Shown: positions 1 through 10,734, numbered from the stretch's first letter. The stretch is DNA of 50,330 nucleotides from Nemertoderma westbladi (GCA_032718475.1 JAUCBJ010006177.1:1-50330), one strand, 5' to 3'. A program made the numbers and translations. Notes: generated by a model not told the origin, from the letters alone.

Positions 1-498
1 AATAAAAATTCTAAAATAATATGTTTTGATAACATATTAATCGTTCAGCTGAAGATAAGAAGGAACGGTTATACTTAGATACTGTTTCTGTGCAATGAGG
101 TGACTCTCATTTTGTTGCATCCTGTTCTATTCAGTCGCAATAAGGATGAAAAGGTCTGATTATAAACATCACTAAGATGGATGATGGATTATTATATGCT
201 ATAATTATCGACTGAAAAATATGAATTTGAATTAACAAATACAATATGTTATGACAATGGTTAAAAAAATAAGATAATATACTATTTTACTAACTTTTTG
301 CCAATATGCCATGGTAATATAAATCCACATTTTAAGGCGGTAGTTCGCACAAGTCCGAATTCTATGCGAATGGTAGTACCTGGAGCACATGAAAATATTA
401 TTCCTGGTTTTTCACAATTTTCCATATACTCTAAAAAATAAAAATAAAACAAAATAAAGTTAACACAACTATTTCGAGCTTCGATGTTACTTCTATAT
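1..498. other. AT-rich intergenic DNA, nothing recognised
   Basis: I see no coding frame, RNA gene or clear repeat here. The last 20 bases (about 479-498) recur at about 1153-1172, on the far side of the adjacent TIR element. Confidence 0.5.
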
Positions 499-1129
499 CG
501 TCCCTTTCATTTTCAAACAACCTAAATGACAAAATTGACTTTTCCTGTAAAACAGCATTTTTGATTCTAATTTTGTTTGCAAGTAATACTCCAGGATTTT
601 GGTCTTATTTACTTTTAAATACATTAAATGTAACGATTTTAAACAAAAACAGTTATGGTATTGGAATTATGTAACATATTAGGTAGGAAACTATGTATAG
701 GGATATAGGTTGTTTCAAAAAAATTATTACATTTTTTACAAATATTACTCAAAAAGCATTAAAACCCTTAAGACAGACAAATTCGATTATCAGGTTTTAC
801 AAATATAAAACAAATCTCCCTCTATTATAATAAACAACAATTCTAGCTCCTGACTTGTTGTTTCCTATTTTATATCAACATTTCCCGGGCTTACTCTATT
901 TATAATAGTAAAATGTATTATATAGGTTGTTTTAAAAAAATTTCTTTATCATGCGGTCTATGCAAAACTGGCATATAGGTGATTTTAAAACGATAAATAT
1001 CTCAGTTATACGTGAGAGCATGGCCTTCTAAGTGTGTTAATCGGATTCAGAATACATTTTAACATAAAAATGCAGAAATCACCATTTTGGCCAAAATGGC
1101 ATATAGGTGGTTTCAAAATGAAAGGGACG
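499..1129. mobile_element. Non-autonomous TIR DNA transposon, about 631 bp
   Basis: The ends are inverted copies. The left end reads CGTCCCTTTCATTTT followed by CAAACAACCTA, and the right end reads TAGGTGGTTTC followed by AAAATGAAAGGGACG, giving an arm of about 29 bp with few mismatches. AT-rich sequence (TATAT left, ATATA right) flanks both ends, consistent with a TA-type target. The inner part of the arm, TATAGGT(G/T)GTTT(C/T)AAAA, is repeated inside at about 703, 921, 973 and 1099, like the subterminal repeats that bind transposase in some families. There is no transposase frame. A perfect 18-bp palindrome lies at 1082-1099. The superfamily is not determined. Confidence 0.7.
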
Positions 1130-1755
1130 ATATAATAATATATATTAATGTTCCTTCGATGTTACTTCTATATATACATCGCTTCATGACATGGGATGAT
1201 TATGCAACATAAATCACATCACATAAATCAGAGATCCCAGAGAGATTCACTGAAGAATTCATATTCGAAGGCTTTGAATTTATACTAAAAATTACAACTT
1301 CTCTTATGTTCACATAAATGGAATTAAATGGTTTTACCACCAACAACTACCTTTCAGTCGAACTCACAGGAATTTATGGAGGCCATAGATGATAAACAAC
1401 CAGAAGTAAAGTTAGATAAGCCGATGACCGAGAAAGGGCAAATTATGGCCGATAAGAGGGTAGAATCACTACAGAAAAGAAAGCCCTAGGAATAATGGTG
1501 TGGAATCGGGCGACAGATTAACTGGAGTACAGTAAGTCGGTGAGACATGCTGGTACTGTAGTTCTAATAGTAAAACAACTTCTAAAACTGCAGCAGCCTA
1601 CTAACAATCCATCAATGTGACTCTTACTCCGTACACAGTCAGACAGTAGTGTACCGCTGCACCTGCGTGCTGAATAGCCTAGCTAATGATATCTATGATG
1701 TACCTCTGTAATATACCTCATACCAGTAGTTGTCGGTAAATGAAATATTGGCTAG
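1130..1755. other. Intergenic spacer between two TIR elements
   Basis: No gene was recognised. The only structure seen is the second copy (about 1153-1172) of the 20-bp sequence that also precedes the element at 499. Confidence 0.45.
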
Positions 1756-2517
1756 AGTTCCGTATAGAACTGCATTATTAAAACATGTCATTGTTACTCT
1801 GGCAAAGTTGACGAGTTCTAGAATATTTTCAAGTTATATATACTATCCTAGAACATAAATAAAATAAAAAATAATATGTTCTAGAACATATAGCTAGTTT
1901 TTTTTAATTTAAAATAGCTAGTAAATAAAAAAAAAATTTTTTTTAGATTTTAAAATCGCTTGTATATTTATAAAATAATAATACAACATAAAGTATGTTA
2001 AAACAAATAATATACATTTAAATTGATATGAATTAAAGTGTATTTTGAATACAGAATATGTTTTTAATTATTTTGTTAATCTAATGGGTATTTGCATTTG
2101 ATTGCCTTTAATAATTCATTGAATCCATTCAATTTTCCCTTACTGTACGTATCTGACGTCTCCACAAGTATTCGATAAGTTTTTCAGATAATTTCTCTTG
2201 GTAGGCATTGCACTCCTTGCACCATGCTCTTGCGTCATAAATTTTTCTAATTTTTAACCTTAACTTTCTTTGGGGGGGTTAATCGCTTTGAGTTGACCTT
2301 TGTGCATTTCACCATACGCTTACATTGAAAAAATTTTTTTTTTATTACTAGCTATTTTAAATTTAAAACATTACTAGCTATATGTTCTAGAACAGTAACT
2401 TTTTTTATTTAATTTTTGTTCTAGAATAGTGTATATTATATATTTTTTGTTCTAGAACTCTTCACTGTTGCCATGGTAACAATGATTTGTTATAAAAATG
2501 CAGTTCTATACGGAACT
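1756..2517 (-). mobile_element. TIR DNA transposon remnant, about 762 bp, with trace of a transposase C-terminus
   Basis: Inverted arms of about 200 bp run inward from AGTTCCGTATAGAACTGCAT at 1756 and its reverse complement ending at 2517. Both arms contain repeated TTCTAGAAC boxes and a TATAGCTAGT box. Between the arms the minus strand (about 2270-2085) reads as a broken frame containing YQEKLSEKLIEYLWR and, after a frameshift, NGFNELLKAIKCKYPLD. This pattern resembles the C-terminal end of IS1595/Merlin-like DDE transposases (a conserved E.-.WR segment followed by a YP near the end). That similarity is weak and from memory. The frame is interrupted by stops, so the copy is dead. Target duplication is not clear. 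Confidence 0.6.
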
Positions 2518-3073
2518 GTTACCGAAATATTTATTCGTCTATTTCATGGTGCTCGTTCGAATAAATACTATTATTATAGAAATAATATATTTTATTATAA
2601 TAAGTTTTGTATTTGTAAAATGTATTTTATTTGTTAACCAAAGTGCTATTGTGACGTCACAATTATAGCTACTCCCCCCTTCCACTATGTCACAAATCCC
2701 CCTTCGACCGTGATATCATTTGTGCACGGCCTCTAATGTACTAAACGAATTACTTGTCAATTAAATTTTCACCGATTCCCGAGTATTTCACACCTGCCAC
2801 AACCCCCCACCACCGCCCCCAACCTCCCCCTTATAATACTTATAGTCGAGTAGTCGAGGGTCGAGCTACACTAGCAATTTACTATAATTAATTGCTCGGA
2901 TGCAGTTGAAATAATTAATAATATTATTATAATATAAATATCCAGTGCTGCAGTATATCATATAAACATGGACGTATTATGAAAGAAATAAAACAAAAGT
3001 AAATTGGGACTTGTCTAACCTTACCAAATACATTACTTCGATATTTACACTTGTAACTAACAAAACCACCAAC
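2518..3073. other. Intergenic or intronic DNA
   Basis: No exon could be recognised. The stretch from 2660 to 2835 is C-rich and compositionally unlike its AT-rich surroundings. It may hold the intron or 3' part of the minus-strand gene whose TSP1 exon ends at 3074. Confidence 0.4.
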
Positions 3074-3250
3074 CTTCTTCTAAGTGCTCACATATCCTGT
3101 TGTCACCTGGACATGGGTTTCCTCTCCTTGAAGGGCCTGGACTGTCACAAAATCTTACTGCAGATTTGTATTTGTAATAGTCTGAGGGTTCTCCATCTCC
3201 ACATTCAGTAGATGTATGCCATGGACCCCACTCTCCCCACTGCCCGTTAA
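3074..3250 (-). CDS. Gene 1, exon 4: thrombospondin type 1 (TSP1) domain exon
   Basis: The minus strand encodes a single 59-residue TSP1-like repeat. It begins NGQWGEWGPWHTSTECG, continues through FCDSPGPSRRGNPCPG and ends CEHLEEG. The W-x2-W-x2-W ladder, the CG-x-G turn, the basic residues before FCD and the PGPS-x-x-G-x-PC-x-G segment are the TSP1 signature. It has four visible cysteines instead of the usual six. The borders are clean: a pyrimidine-rich TTTTATTCTAG acceptor ends at 3251, and a GTTGGT donor starts at 3073. The exon is 177 bp and phase 1-1, the usual phase for shuffled extracellular modules. It joins in frame to the exon at 3737-3797. TSP1 domains bind glycans and proteins outside the cell. 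It is presumably part of the same secreted protein as the PAN exons at 6.5-7.2 kb. Confidence 0.85.
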
Positions 3251-3736
3251 CTAGAATAAAGGTGTCAATATCGATAAATATACATAGGACCGTGTCGGCG
3301 GAGGTCTACAGAGATGCAAATATACGAAACAACAAAAACAAAAAAATAGGATAACAGAAACAATAAAATAAAAGCACCAAAAAATTTCGATTTTCGATTT
3401 TCGAAGTTTTCGATTTCCTAAATCTTCCCATATCTGTAAACTGTAGATACGAAACAAACCCCAAAGGTGGGAAACCAGTGACAATTGTTATTCTCTACTA
3501 CATAATAATATACTACACACACCTATCTATAACATTTAGCAGCTGATTCAATCACTTCTACAATGTCAGTTTCTCCATATCAAGTCAACCGATCGAGATA
3601 TCCGTTCTTGTCACCTGTAAGGCTCTATATTGATTTGTTGAGTCCAATAATAGAGACACCTTTTATGATAAATAACCTGATAAATAACACTAAAGTCTAA
3701 CATAAAAATAACCAATATAAATTGTTCAATACTAAC

Positions 3737-3797
3737 CGGTTTTGAAATCAAGTTCGCAGCAATCTTTATTCTCAGGTTGTTCTGGAACACATGTGCA
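3737..3797 (-). CDS. Gene 1, exon 3: short Cys-rich linker exon
   Basis: This 61-bp minus-strand exon reads CTCVPEQPENKDCCELDFKT plus one base of the next codon. The acceptor is CTAACAG just above 3797 and the donor GTTAGT lies just below 3737. It runs from phase 0 to phase 1, which matches the phase 0 end of the PAN exon at 6557 and the phase 1 start of the TSP1 exon at 3250. The phase agreement is the main support. Four closely spaced cysteines suggest a small disulfide-bonded linker. I do not recognise a named domain. Confidence 0.65.
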
Positions 3798-4014
3798 CTG
3801 TTAGAATGAACAACAGCTTGTTAATAATGGATTGGGTTAACATGCGAAATCTGTTACGATTATTTATTATATGCATCATGATTTTTTATTTCATTATTTC
3901 AAAATAAATATCTAACATGTCCAGTCATTTATATATAATATCACATCACTCAATTTATCTGATATTAGCTAGTATCAAAATGGAATGTAATAAAAGTTCT
4001 TAAAAAAAGTTGCT

Positions 4015-4240
4015 GGGTATATCACTTCCAGCAACTTGTTGCTGGACTCCCTCACACACAGAAACAAATTGCGGAAACAAGTTGCAGAAACTTGTTGCTG
4101 GAGTCCTCACACACGGAAACAAGTTTCGGAAACAAGTTGCAGCAACAGGTTTCTGTGTGTGAGGGGGTCCAGCAACAAGTTTCAGAAACAAGTTGCAGAA
4201 ACAAGTTGCAGAAACAAGTTGCTCCGTGTGAGGAGGGCCT
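4015..4240. repeat. Fold-back repeat built from GCAACAAGTT / CTCACACAC modules
   Basis: Short modules recur in both orientations. AGAAACAAGTTGC and variants occur at least six times. CCAGCAACTTGTTGCTGGACTC with CCTCACACACAGAAAC at the left is mirrored by GTTTCTGTGTGTGAGG with GGTCCAGCAACAAG at about 4150-4180. The arrangement can fold on itself. There is no coding evidence. It could be a fold-back transposon or a locally shuffled satellite. It lies in the intron between the linker exon and the PAN exon of gene 1. Confidence 0.6.
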
Positions 4241-4450
4241 AAAATTTTTTTTATAAGCGTTTTAAAAAAGTGTCTTTTGCGAAATCGCACCCTCCGTATC
4301 GCGGCCATTCTTCACATTAGTCGTAATTTTTTCATATCATTAGAAAGCTTGCCTTGCAATGACTCCAAATAATGTAACAATGTCTGAGTTTCGTTGAGAA
4401 ACAGCTGATTGCAAGAATTATCATTCCCTGTAGGCATTAAGGTGAAAATT
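4236..4450 (+). repeat. Dispersed repeat, MITE-like family copy 1
   Basis: The stretch from TTTTATAAGCGTTTTAAAA through the AAATCGCACC and GGCCATTCTTCACATTAGTC segments is closely matched at 17695-17900 in the same orientation and at about 6190-6430 in the opposite orientation. It has no coding capacity. The 17.65-kb copy begins with an end resembling that of the TIR element at 43.9 kb, so this is probably a decayed internal piece of a related DNA element. Confidence 0.6.
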
Positions 4451-4639
4451 ATCGAAATCAGCACAATGCAATACCTAATGCAATCTAAGACAGCATACAA
4501 AAAACATTCAAAAATATCAATGGATAATACTACACACAACTACTACTAGAATCCTACAAAGAATACATGGCAAGATTAACCTAAAATACTTCGGGTGACA
4601 TACAACAATACAGACAACTGACATACAGCATGCAGGTCA

Positions 4640-5760
4640 GCAGTTTTAATATACGTTTCAAACTAAAATAAAATGCATAATACCCACCCACAGACTACAA
4701 ATGACAGCTCCCTTGAAAACAGAATCAGAATAACTCATTTCATGTCATGAAGCAACTCCATAGAGCCATAAACGAACACTCCAATCCTCACGAATTCTGT
4801 CTTAACAGTAGATAATTTGGAGCTCAGGCCATCTCTGGTAGTGGACAAAGTAATAGCATCATCCATTAATAATATACAATGTAAATTTTGCAAGTCCATC
4901 CAAGCTGTGTCGGGTTTTAATCATGCTGATAAGCCTGTTCAAAAATAGGATAAACAAGAGACACGAGGAGTATGCACCTTGCCCCTATCTCCCCTATATT
5001 CACCAGTATGATGACTGAGCCCAAAATGAACCTGAACCATATATGCTTATGATAGCTGAAAGTAAAATACCGCCACAGCCTATATCACGAAGGGCAAGAA
5101 TTAATCTGTCTCTCGGGACACGATCATATTATATTATATATATATTATATTATATATATTATATTATATTATATTATATTATATTTATATTGTTATATAT
5201 ATATATCATATTATATATGCATTTGGGAAGTCAATAAACAACAAATAATTTCCGTTTGTATGTCTGCATATTTTCATAGAATTCGTAAGCATAGGATATG
5301 TTCTATGCAACTGCGACCAGGTAATCCTCCTGCCTGTTCCTAATCCGGTTTTTACAATAAATTTAATCTTCTTCCTAAGAGGGTATCATACAATTTCGCA
5401 AAATAGGGCAATATACTTATTCCCCCCAATTCCCACAATCAAGCCGCTTCCCTCGCTTAAAAACATTTACCAACTTTGAATTATCCAAGAGCTGGGATAG
5501 AGTGGGCGTGCGAAGACCATGTTAAATACAGTTAAAAGCCACAACAACCATTGTATTGGCAAAGATTTCATAAAACCAGGATTGTATCCATCTGGACCAC
5601 ACCCTGAGCCAGATTTCATTGTCTGCAGCGCACTACCAATTTCTTCTACTGTAATATTGTTGTCCTGGCAGGGTATATATGGCTCCATATGTGGGTTTAT
5701 TACAGGAATATTGTTTAGGTCTTTAGGGTTTAGCAGGTCTTCGTGTCTGGTCATCTGATG
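4640..5760 (-). pseudogene. Degenerate LINE reverse transcriptase
   Basis: Read on the minus strand, RT blocks appear in the proper order. First comes ITVEEIGSALQTMKSGSGCG with PDGYNPGF (about 5690-5610). Then, across frameshifts, come FAKLYDTLL and EQAGGLPGRSCIEHILCLRI (about 5420-5320), RDRLILALRDIGCGGILLSA (about 5120-5060), and a catalytic-box block LLMDDAITLSTTRDG (about 4870-4830). The MDD box with the EQAGG-GRSC block fits a non-LTR element related to those common in marine invertebrates. At least four frameshifts and an inserted TA microsatellite kill the frame. The first part is duplicated at 18.23-18.46 kb. Confidence 0.7.
5128..5222. repeat. TA-rich microsatellite
   Basis: An imperfect run of TATAT and ATTATAT units interrupts the LINE remnant described at 4640-5760. 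Confidence 0.85.
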
Positions 5761-6010
5761 GAGCAGCTTTAGCTTTAGCAAAGTGGAAACGTCGTGGGTT
5801 CGATCCTCACATGGGCCAGCGCAGTTTTCGTTTCGGCACGAATGCTTTAAAGGGAACAGCCAGGGCGCATCTCTGCGCATCTCATCCTTAAGTGGTAGCT
5901 AAATGAGTACTGGAGTTTCCTCTGGGGAGTAAAGTTCTGGGGGGACCCCCCTGGAAATAAGTCGTCAAACTTTGTGCGTAATCCCTGGCCTAGTGGCCGA
6001 AGAAAATTTA
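5744..6010 (+). mobile_element. tRNA-derived SINE (family A)
   Basis: The head carries internal RNA polymerase III promoter boxes. An A-box-like TAGCAAAGTGG at about 5776 is followed by a B box GGTTCGATCCT at about 5798, within the T-arm-like GTGGGTTCGATCCTCAC. The spacing between boxes is shorter than in an intact tRNA, so this is a derived SINE head. The body includes TAAGTGGTAGCTAAATGAGT and GGGGGGACCCCCCTGG. An inverted second copy is at 18110-18345. The end of the element is uncertain. Confidence 0.6.
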
Positions 6011-6061
6011 GTTTTTTTTTACTTTACTTTATTTATGTCATTTTCATGAACATCAAACCGA

Positions 6062-6500
6062 CCTTTCTAGGGTCAGTTAACTTTTCTACAATGTGTTATT
6101 TATTGTATGAGTTGGTGGGCAACAGCGGTATTCCTATCCAATATATATCTCTATTGCATAGCTATTCATATATAACAAAAATGTTCCAGAATATTATGTA
6201 TTTATTAATTAGAATAAATGGCCTTCAGCGAACATTACTTCTGGCAATCTCTGAACGCCTATATCTCAGCTGTTTCTCAACGAAATTCAGATATTGTTAC
6301 ATATTTCGAATCCTTGCAAAGCAAGCTTTCAAAGATATGAAAAATTACGACTAATGTGAATAATGGCCATGATACGGAAGGTGCGATTTTGCAGAAGACA
6401 CTTCTTTAAAACGTTTATAAAAAAATTTTTATGGCAAAATCGAAAATTCTGGAGTTTGAACTAGTTGTGTTTCAAATTCCAAGCAATATGATAAAGTTAT
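6062..6500 (-). repeat. Dispersed repeat, MITE-like family copy 2
   Basis: This is the reverse complement of most of 17700-18060 with high identity, and of part of 4236-4450. It lacks the terminal sequence present at 17655 and instead ends in a different AT-rich stretch near 6430-6500. It is probably a rearranged DNA element inside the intron of gene 1. Confidence 0.6.
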
Positions 6501-6556
6501 ACTTTATTGTTTAGTGAAGGGTACATTATAGTAAGCAATAGGAACAAATAACTTAC

Positions 6557-6743
6557 AGGTAGTTTATTGACTAAAGATAAGCTGGTATCATCTGCGGTAT
6601 TATAATCACCAACAGCCATGTAGTCGAATGATTCACTGCTTACAAGATCATTTGCGTCAGCGAGTTCTGCATATTGGTCATTCAACTGGCAGAATTTGCT
6701 ATTATCGTTTTGGATAACATTTATCGATCGACAGCGTTTATTG
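6557..6743 (-). CDS. Gene 1, exon 2: C-terminal half of PAN/Apple domain
   Basis: The 187-bp minus-strand exon reads (S)NKRCRSINVIQNDNSKFCQL, then NDQYAELADANDLVSSESFD and ends SLSLVNKLP. The CRSIN block followed by a second Cys in KFCQLND is typical of PAN/Apple domains. The acceptor GTGTTCATTTCAG ends at 6744 and the donor GTAAGT begins at 6556. The exon runs from phase 2 to phase 0. It completes the AG left by exon 1 as a serine codon and feeds the phase 0 exon at 3797. An open frame extends upstream to 6838, but that part is intronic because gene 2 uses the same acceptor position. PAN domains bind proteins or carbohydrates outside the cell. Confidence 0.85.
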
Positions 6744-6972
6744 CTGAAATGAACACAAATAGTGTAATCTGCATCTGAGGAGTGACTTGAAGTAGCGTTA
6801 TAAGCTTTGCTTTGTATGAGCTCACTTTCTAGTCTCATAAGGGCACTGTAGGAAAATTGTAGGGGCCTTATGGGGACTGTAGAATACTTATGGTCAAAGT
6901 GGAACTATCAATAATCGATGGAAAAAATTGCATTATTGATCGATTACAATAATACGAATTGATTATATTTAC

Positions 6973-7190
6973 CTTAAACATCTTCTTGCGCAATCAATCC
7001 TGGACATAACTCCTTTCGGATTATCAATAACGTGATTGATTAGTTTTGAGTTTTCAAGGAATGAATTTCTCCCTTTACCAAACGCCCAGTATCTGTGACG
7101 AACTATTTGCACTGAATCTTTATTGTCGGTGATCGACAACACCAGAGAAAGATTTACTAAAGAGTATAAGGTTAAACCAATGTAATCCAT
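6973..7190 (-). CDS. Gene 1, exon 1: signal peptide and N-terminal half of PAN domain
   Basis: The frame starts MDYIGLTLYSLVNLSLVLSI, a short hydrophobic signal peptide. It continues through a YWAFGKGRNSFLENSKLINH block and ends IDCARRCL with the first two bases of the next codon. The CARRCL pair and the LINHVI strand are the N-terminal half of a PAN/Apple domain. The donor GTAAAT begins at 6972. The exon length of 218 bp gives phase 2, matching exon 2. The ATG at 7190 is chosen because it sits directly before the signal peptide. Gene 2 at 35.9 kb has the same exon layout with about 60 percent identity in this part. The mature product should be secreted. Confidence 0.85.
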
Positions 7191-7545
7191 CGTATGTCAT
7201 TGCTATAATTCGTATCTTTTATTAATAAATACATTTTCTAACTAAGTAAATCAGAATTGCTGAAGTTCCATTAAATCAACTAGAACAAAATAGTGTTACA
7301 AAATATATAGAACTGTAGTACCGAAAAAAGTCGACCAAAGGTCTCAAAAGCCATAGGGCGGAAGATGTGGCCCCGCTCCATAACCTCTCAGTATGTTTCA
7401 TTCTCATCCCGCTCCCTCTGGAACCTGAGTCAGTCCATCCACTCATTATCTTCACTGACCTACTTCTACATTGCAGCTGCATTATATTTATATTTATATT
7501 ACATATGTATATATGTATATATATACTACATATACGTGTATATTA

Positions 7546-8089
7546 AGAATGGTGTGCCGGCTTATCGACAAAATTGCACTACCACAACTCTATTAAGAAT
7601 GCTGTGCCAGCTTGTCGACAAAATTGTGCCTCCACAACTCCCTATCACCCATGACATTTGCTAGATCATCCGCATCTTCAAGGCCAGTGTCTATTAAGAT
7701 GCGTCTCAAAAAAGCATAGGTAGTCCACCATGCCTTTTCACTCCATGATGCTGCCAAAGCGCAAGATTATGCACTGGCTGGTCCTCACAGCGAAAGCAAT
7801 GTCCTGCAAAGCAGAGGTGGATCCGTCTAAGTGTCAAGCTAGGGGAGAATAATGGAACAACTCCAATGTTGTATAGCGTCTGATTGGAGATCTGATCATT
7901 CTAATTGACACAATGAACTGGCGCAGCATTCTTGTGAAAGTGCCATCCAGAGATTTGGTATCATCTGCAGTTAGAGCCCAGCATGGACTCTCATGATAGT
8001 ACTGGTACTACTACTGCCATAAATAATCGAACCTTAAGGATCCGTTTTATTCTATGGGACTTCTAAATCCTGGACATACTATTTAACGT
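7546..8089 (-). mobile_element. RTE-like LINE, 3' fragment (copy G)
   Basis: Reversed, this matches the last 500 bp or so of the RTE-like family: the RLRFAGH-type region, the LRRILKDTGLEDADDLANVM block and the VDKLAQHS-like end. It is more diverged than the other copies and has several frameshifts. The 3' end carries a 50-bp partial duplication (AAGAATG.TGTGCC.GCTT at 7546 and again at about 7595) and lacks the usual (TAG)n tail. It ends head to head against copy A near 8090. Confidence 0.8.
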
Positions 8090-8090
8090 T

Positions 8091-10528
8091 GGAAATGGAT
8101 TGTTTTCGGCTGGAACCCAGTTCAAGAAGCGAACTGGAAAGCTATGGACTCATAGTGGACCCAGTGGTCACAAGTCCCAGATAGACCATATCCTGTTTCG
8201 TAGGAAATACAGGAGCTCTATACAAGACTGTAATGCATTTACACTACGACCCTTCTCCTTCTCCAGTGATCACTGCCTTATTGTGGCCAAGGTAAGACTT
8301 CGTCTGCGTGCTAGCAGAACAACAAAATCTGCCTTGCCGCGGCATGACTGGTCCTCTCTGTTGCAACAGCCAAGTGTGAGATCCAGCTTCACACTACAGC
8401 TGAGCAACAGGTATGAGGCTCGAAGCGGCAGATCACTGTGAGGGATATACTGCCTACACAGAAGCAGTTCAGTTAGCAGCTGCAGAAACAGTTCCTGTAT
8501 ACCCTCGAAACAGGAAACGGGCCCCCTGGACTGACAACAAAATTCAGAAGTGCTGAAATGACCTCTACAAGGCGCAGAAAGAGTCCCGACTCAAACAGAC
8601 TACAGCGGCCAAGAATGCAGTTAAGGCTGCATCTAGGTCCCTGAACAGGTAGTACTCTGTTAATTTACAGGAGCTAATAAACCAACAGGTTGATGCCATC
8701 AATGATGCTGACGACAGCAGGCAATCATCCCAGGCATGGAGATCGATCAACTTGCTTGCTGGTCGAAAAAGCCAACCAACCACCAAGGTTAAGGCTGAAT
8801 CACCAGCCGATCGCCTCAATGGTTGGAAGGCCCACTTTGAAAAGCTCCTCAATAATGACAGGGTATTGCCTGATAACTTTATAGAAGTAAAAGTGTCTGA
8901 GTCTGTACTCCCAGATATTCCCAATGGTGATATCTCCTTTGCAGAAGTGAAGGCTGCTGCAAAGAGCATTAAGACCAATCGTGCCAGTGGAGTAGATGGT
9001 GTTCCCCCTGAGGTCTTTAAAATACCTGAGTGTTTAAAGCTCATCTATCCCATCATAGTAGGTCATCATAGCGTACAACAAGAGTCCCACAAGAAATGAA
9101 AGCAAATAAGTTGGTGCCAGTTCCCAAGAAGGGCAACCTAACACTCTATGGTTCTTTTCGGGGAATCTCATTGATCTCGATTGCTGCAAAGCTATACAAT
9201 AGAATTCTATTAAATCGCATCAGGGATCCCATTGAGAGACTGCTCCGTGGAAATCAGAATGGGTTCCGTAAAGGTCGTGGGACCATGGAGCCCATTTTCG
9301 CACTTAGAAGGATAATTGAAGAAAAGATCAAAAAAGAAAGACAGGCATCTGGCTGTTATCTTTGTTGACTTCTTCAAGGCCTTTGATTCAGTCTCTCGCT
9401 CACGTATGTTCAGCATACTTTCATTATACGGGATTCCTGATGAAATTATTGCAGCAATCAGATCAGTATACGATGGTTTGACAACATTTGTGTCTACTGT
9501 TGACAGTGACACAGAACCATTTGAAGTGTTATGGGGCGTCCTCCAAGGAGACACACTTGCACCATTCTTGTTCATTATTGTGGTAGACTATGTTCTACGC
9601 ATGTCCTTAGATCATCATAATGATGATGGGGTGATGATAACTCCACCTACTGGCTCCAGAAGTCGAGGGAATCCTGCCAAGTACCTAACTGATCTAGACT
9701 TTGCTGATGACTTAGGAGTACTCTCAGAATCATTAGAGGGAGCCCAACGGCTCCTCAGTTCATTAGAACATGCTGCTTCTAGTGTTGGTCTTTTTATTAA
9801 CTCCAGAAAGACCAACATTTTGACAGTTAACTTTGAAAGTCCTCAGCAAGTCTCTGATCGGATGAGCATAAGCTCAAAAGATGGTATGCTTGAGCATGTG
9901 GATGACTTCTGTTACCTGGGATCATGGATCCGGAAGTCAGGTGAGGACCTTCGAATACGTAAGGGAAAGGCATGGGCAGCCTTGAATAGGCTTTCCAGGA
10001 TTTGGAAGTCACCGAGAATTAATCGGACACTTAAGGTCCGATTATTTAGAGCAGCAGTAGTTCCAGTACTCCTCTACGGGAGTCCATGCTGGGCTCTAAC
10101 TGCTGAGGACACCAAATCTCTGGATGGCACATTCACAAGAATGCTACGCCGGGTTCATTGTCTCAAGTACAATGCACACATCTCCAACCAGACACTATAT
10201 AACATTGGAGGTGTCTCATTGGTTCCCCCAAGCTTGACACTAGAACAAAATCGCCTCCGCTTTGCAGGACATTGCTTTCGGCGTGAGGACCAGCCAGTGC
10301 ATAATCTTGTACTTTGGCAGCCTCTTGGAGTGAATAAGCATGGTGGACAGCCCATGACTTTCTTGAGACGCATCTTAAAGGACACTGGCCTTGAAGATGC
10401 GGATGATCTAGCAAATGCCATGGTTGATAGGGAGTTGTGGCGGTGCAATTTTGTTCACAAGCCGGCACAGCATTCTTAAAAATGCAGCTGCAATGCAGCA
10501 TGCCGATCCTAGTAGTTAGTAGTAGTAC
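8091..10528 (+). mobile_element. RTE-like non-LTR retrotransposon (copy A), EN tail plus RT, frameshifted
   Basis: It begins in the C-terminal part of an APE-type endonuclease (GHKSQIDHILF, then SSDHCLIVAKVRL) and continues into the RT. The RT is split by frameshifts near 9080 and 9330. The final frame (9316-10479) holds the intact FVDFFKAFDS, GVLQGDTLAPFLF and LDFADDLGV blocks and the C-terminal LRRILKDTGLEDADDL...DRELWR segment that marks RTE-type elements. The 3' end has GCAGCATGCCGATCC followed by an irregular (TAG)n tail. It is very similar to copy B, so both are fairly young. A stop at about 8650 also breaks the linker. The element itself would act in reverse transcription at a nicked genomic target. 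Confidence 0.85.
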
Positions 10529-10734
10529 AGCTGGAGGCTCCAGCATGGAGGGTTCCCAAAACTCACCCATTCTCATCACCCATTCCCACTGGATGACGTC
10601 ATTTATCATTATGTGGAATGGAATCCCAGCAGCACTCGACCTGACAGGTGGTCAGATAGAATGGAGCAGGCAGCCACATTTGCCAGAATGGGAAGATGGT
10701 GCGAGCAGCACAGCATAATTCAATTCAAGACTTC

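Noticed and set aside
6744-6838. Upstream extension of the PAN exon 2 frame (MRLESELIQSKAY...)
   Set aside because: A strong GTGTTCATTTCAG acceptor at 6744 gives the phase that fits exon 1, and gene 2 uses the same junction without this segment. The extension is intronic.
7276-7482. Minus-strand LINE or RLE C-terminal fragment (RFQRERDENETY...FETFG-type sequence)
   Set aside because: A faint similarity to RT-associated C-termini was noticed, but it is too short and degenerate to support.
8565-9044. Minus-strand frames opposite the RTE copies (for example 8565-9044, 11368-11760, 24585-24905)
   Set aside because: They are antisense shadows of the RT frames, recurring in every copy with no independent coding motif.
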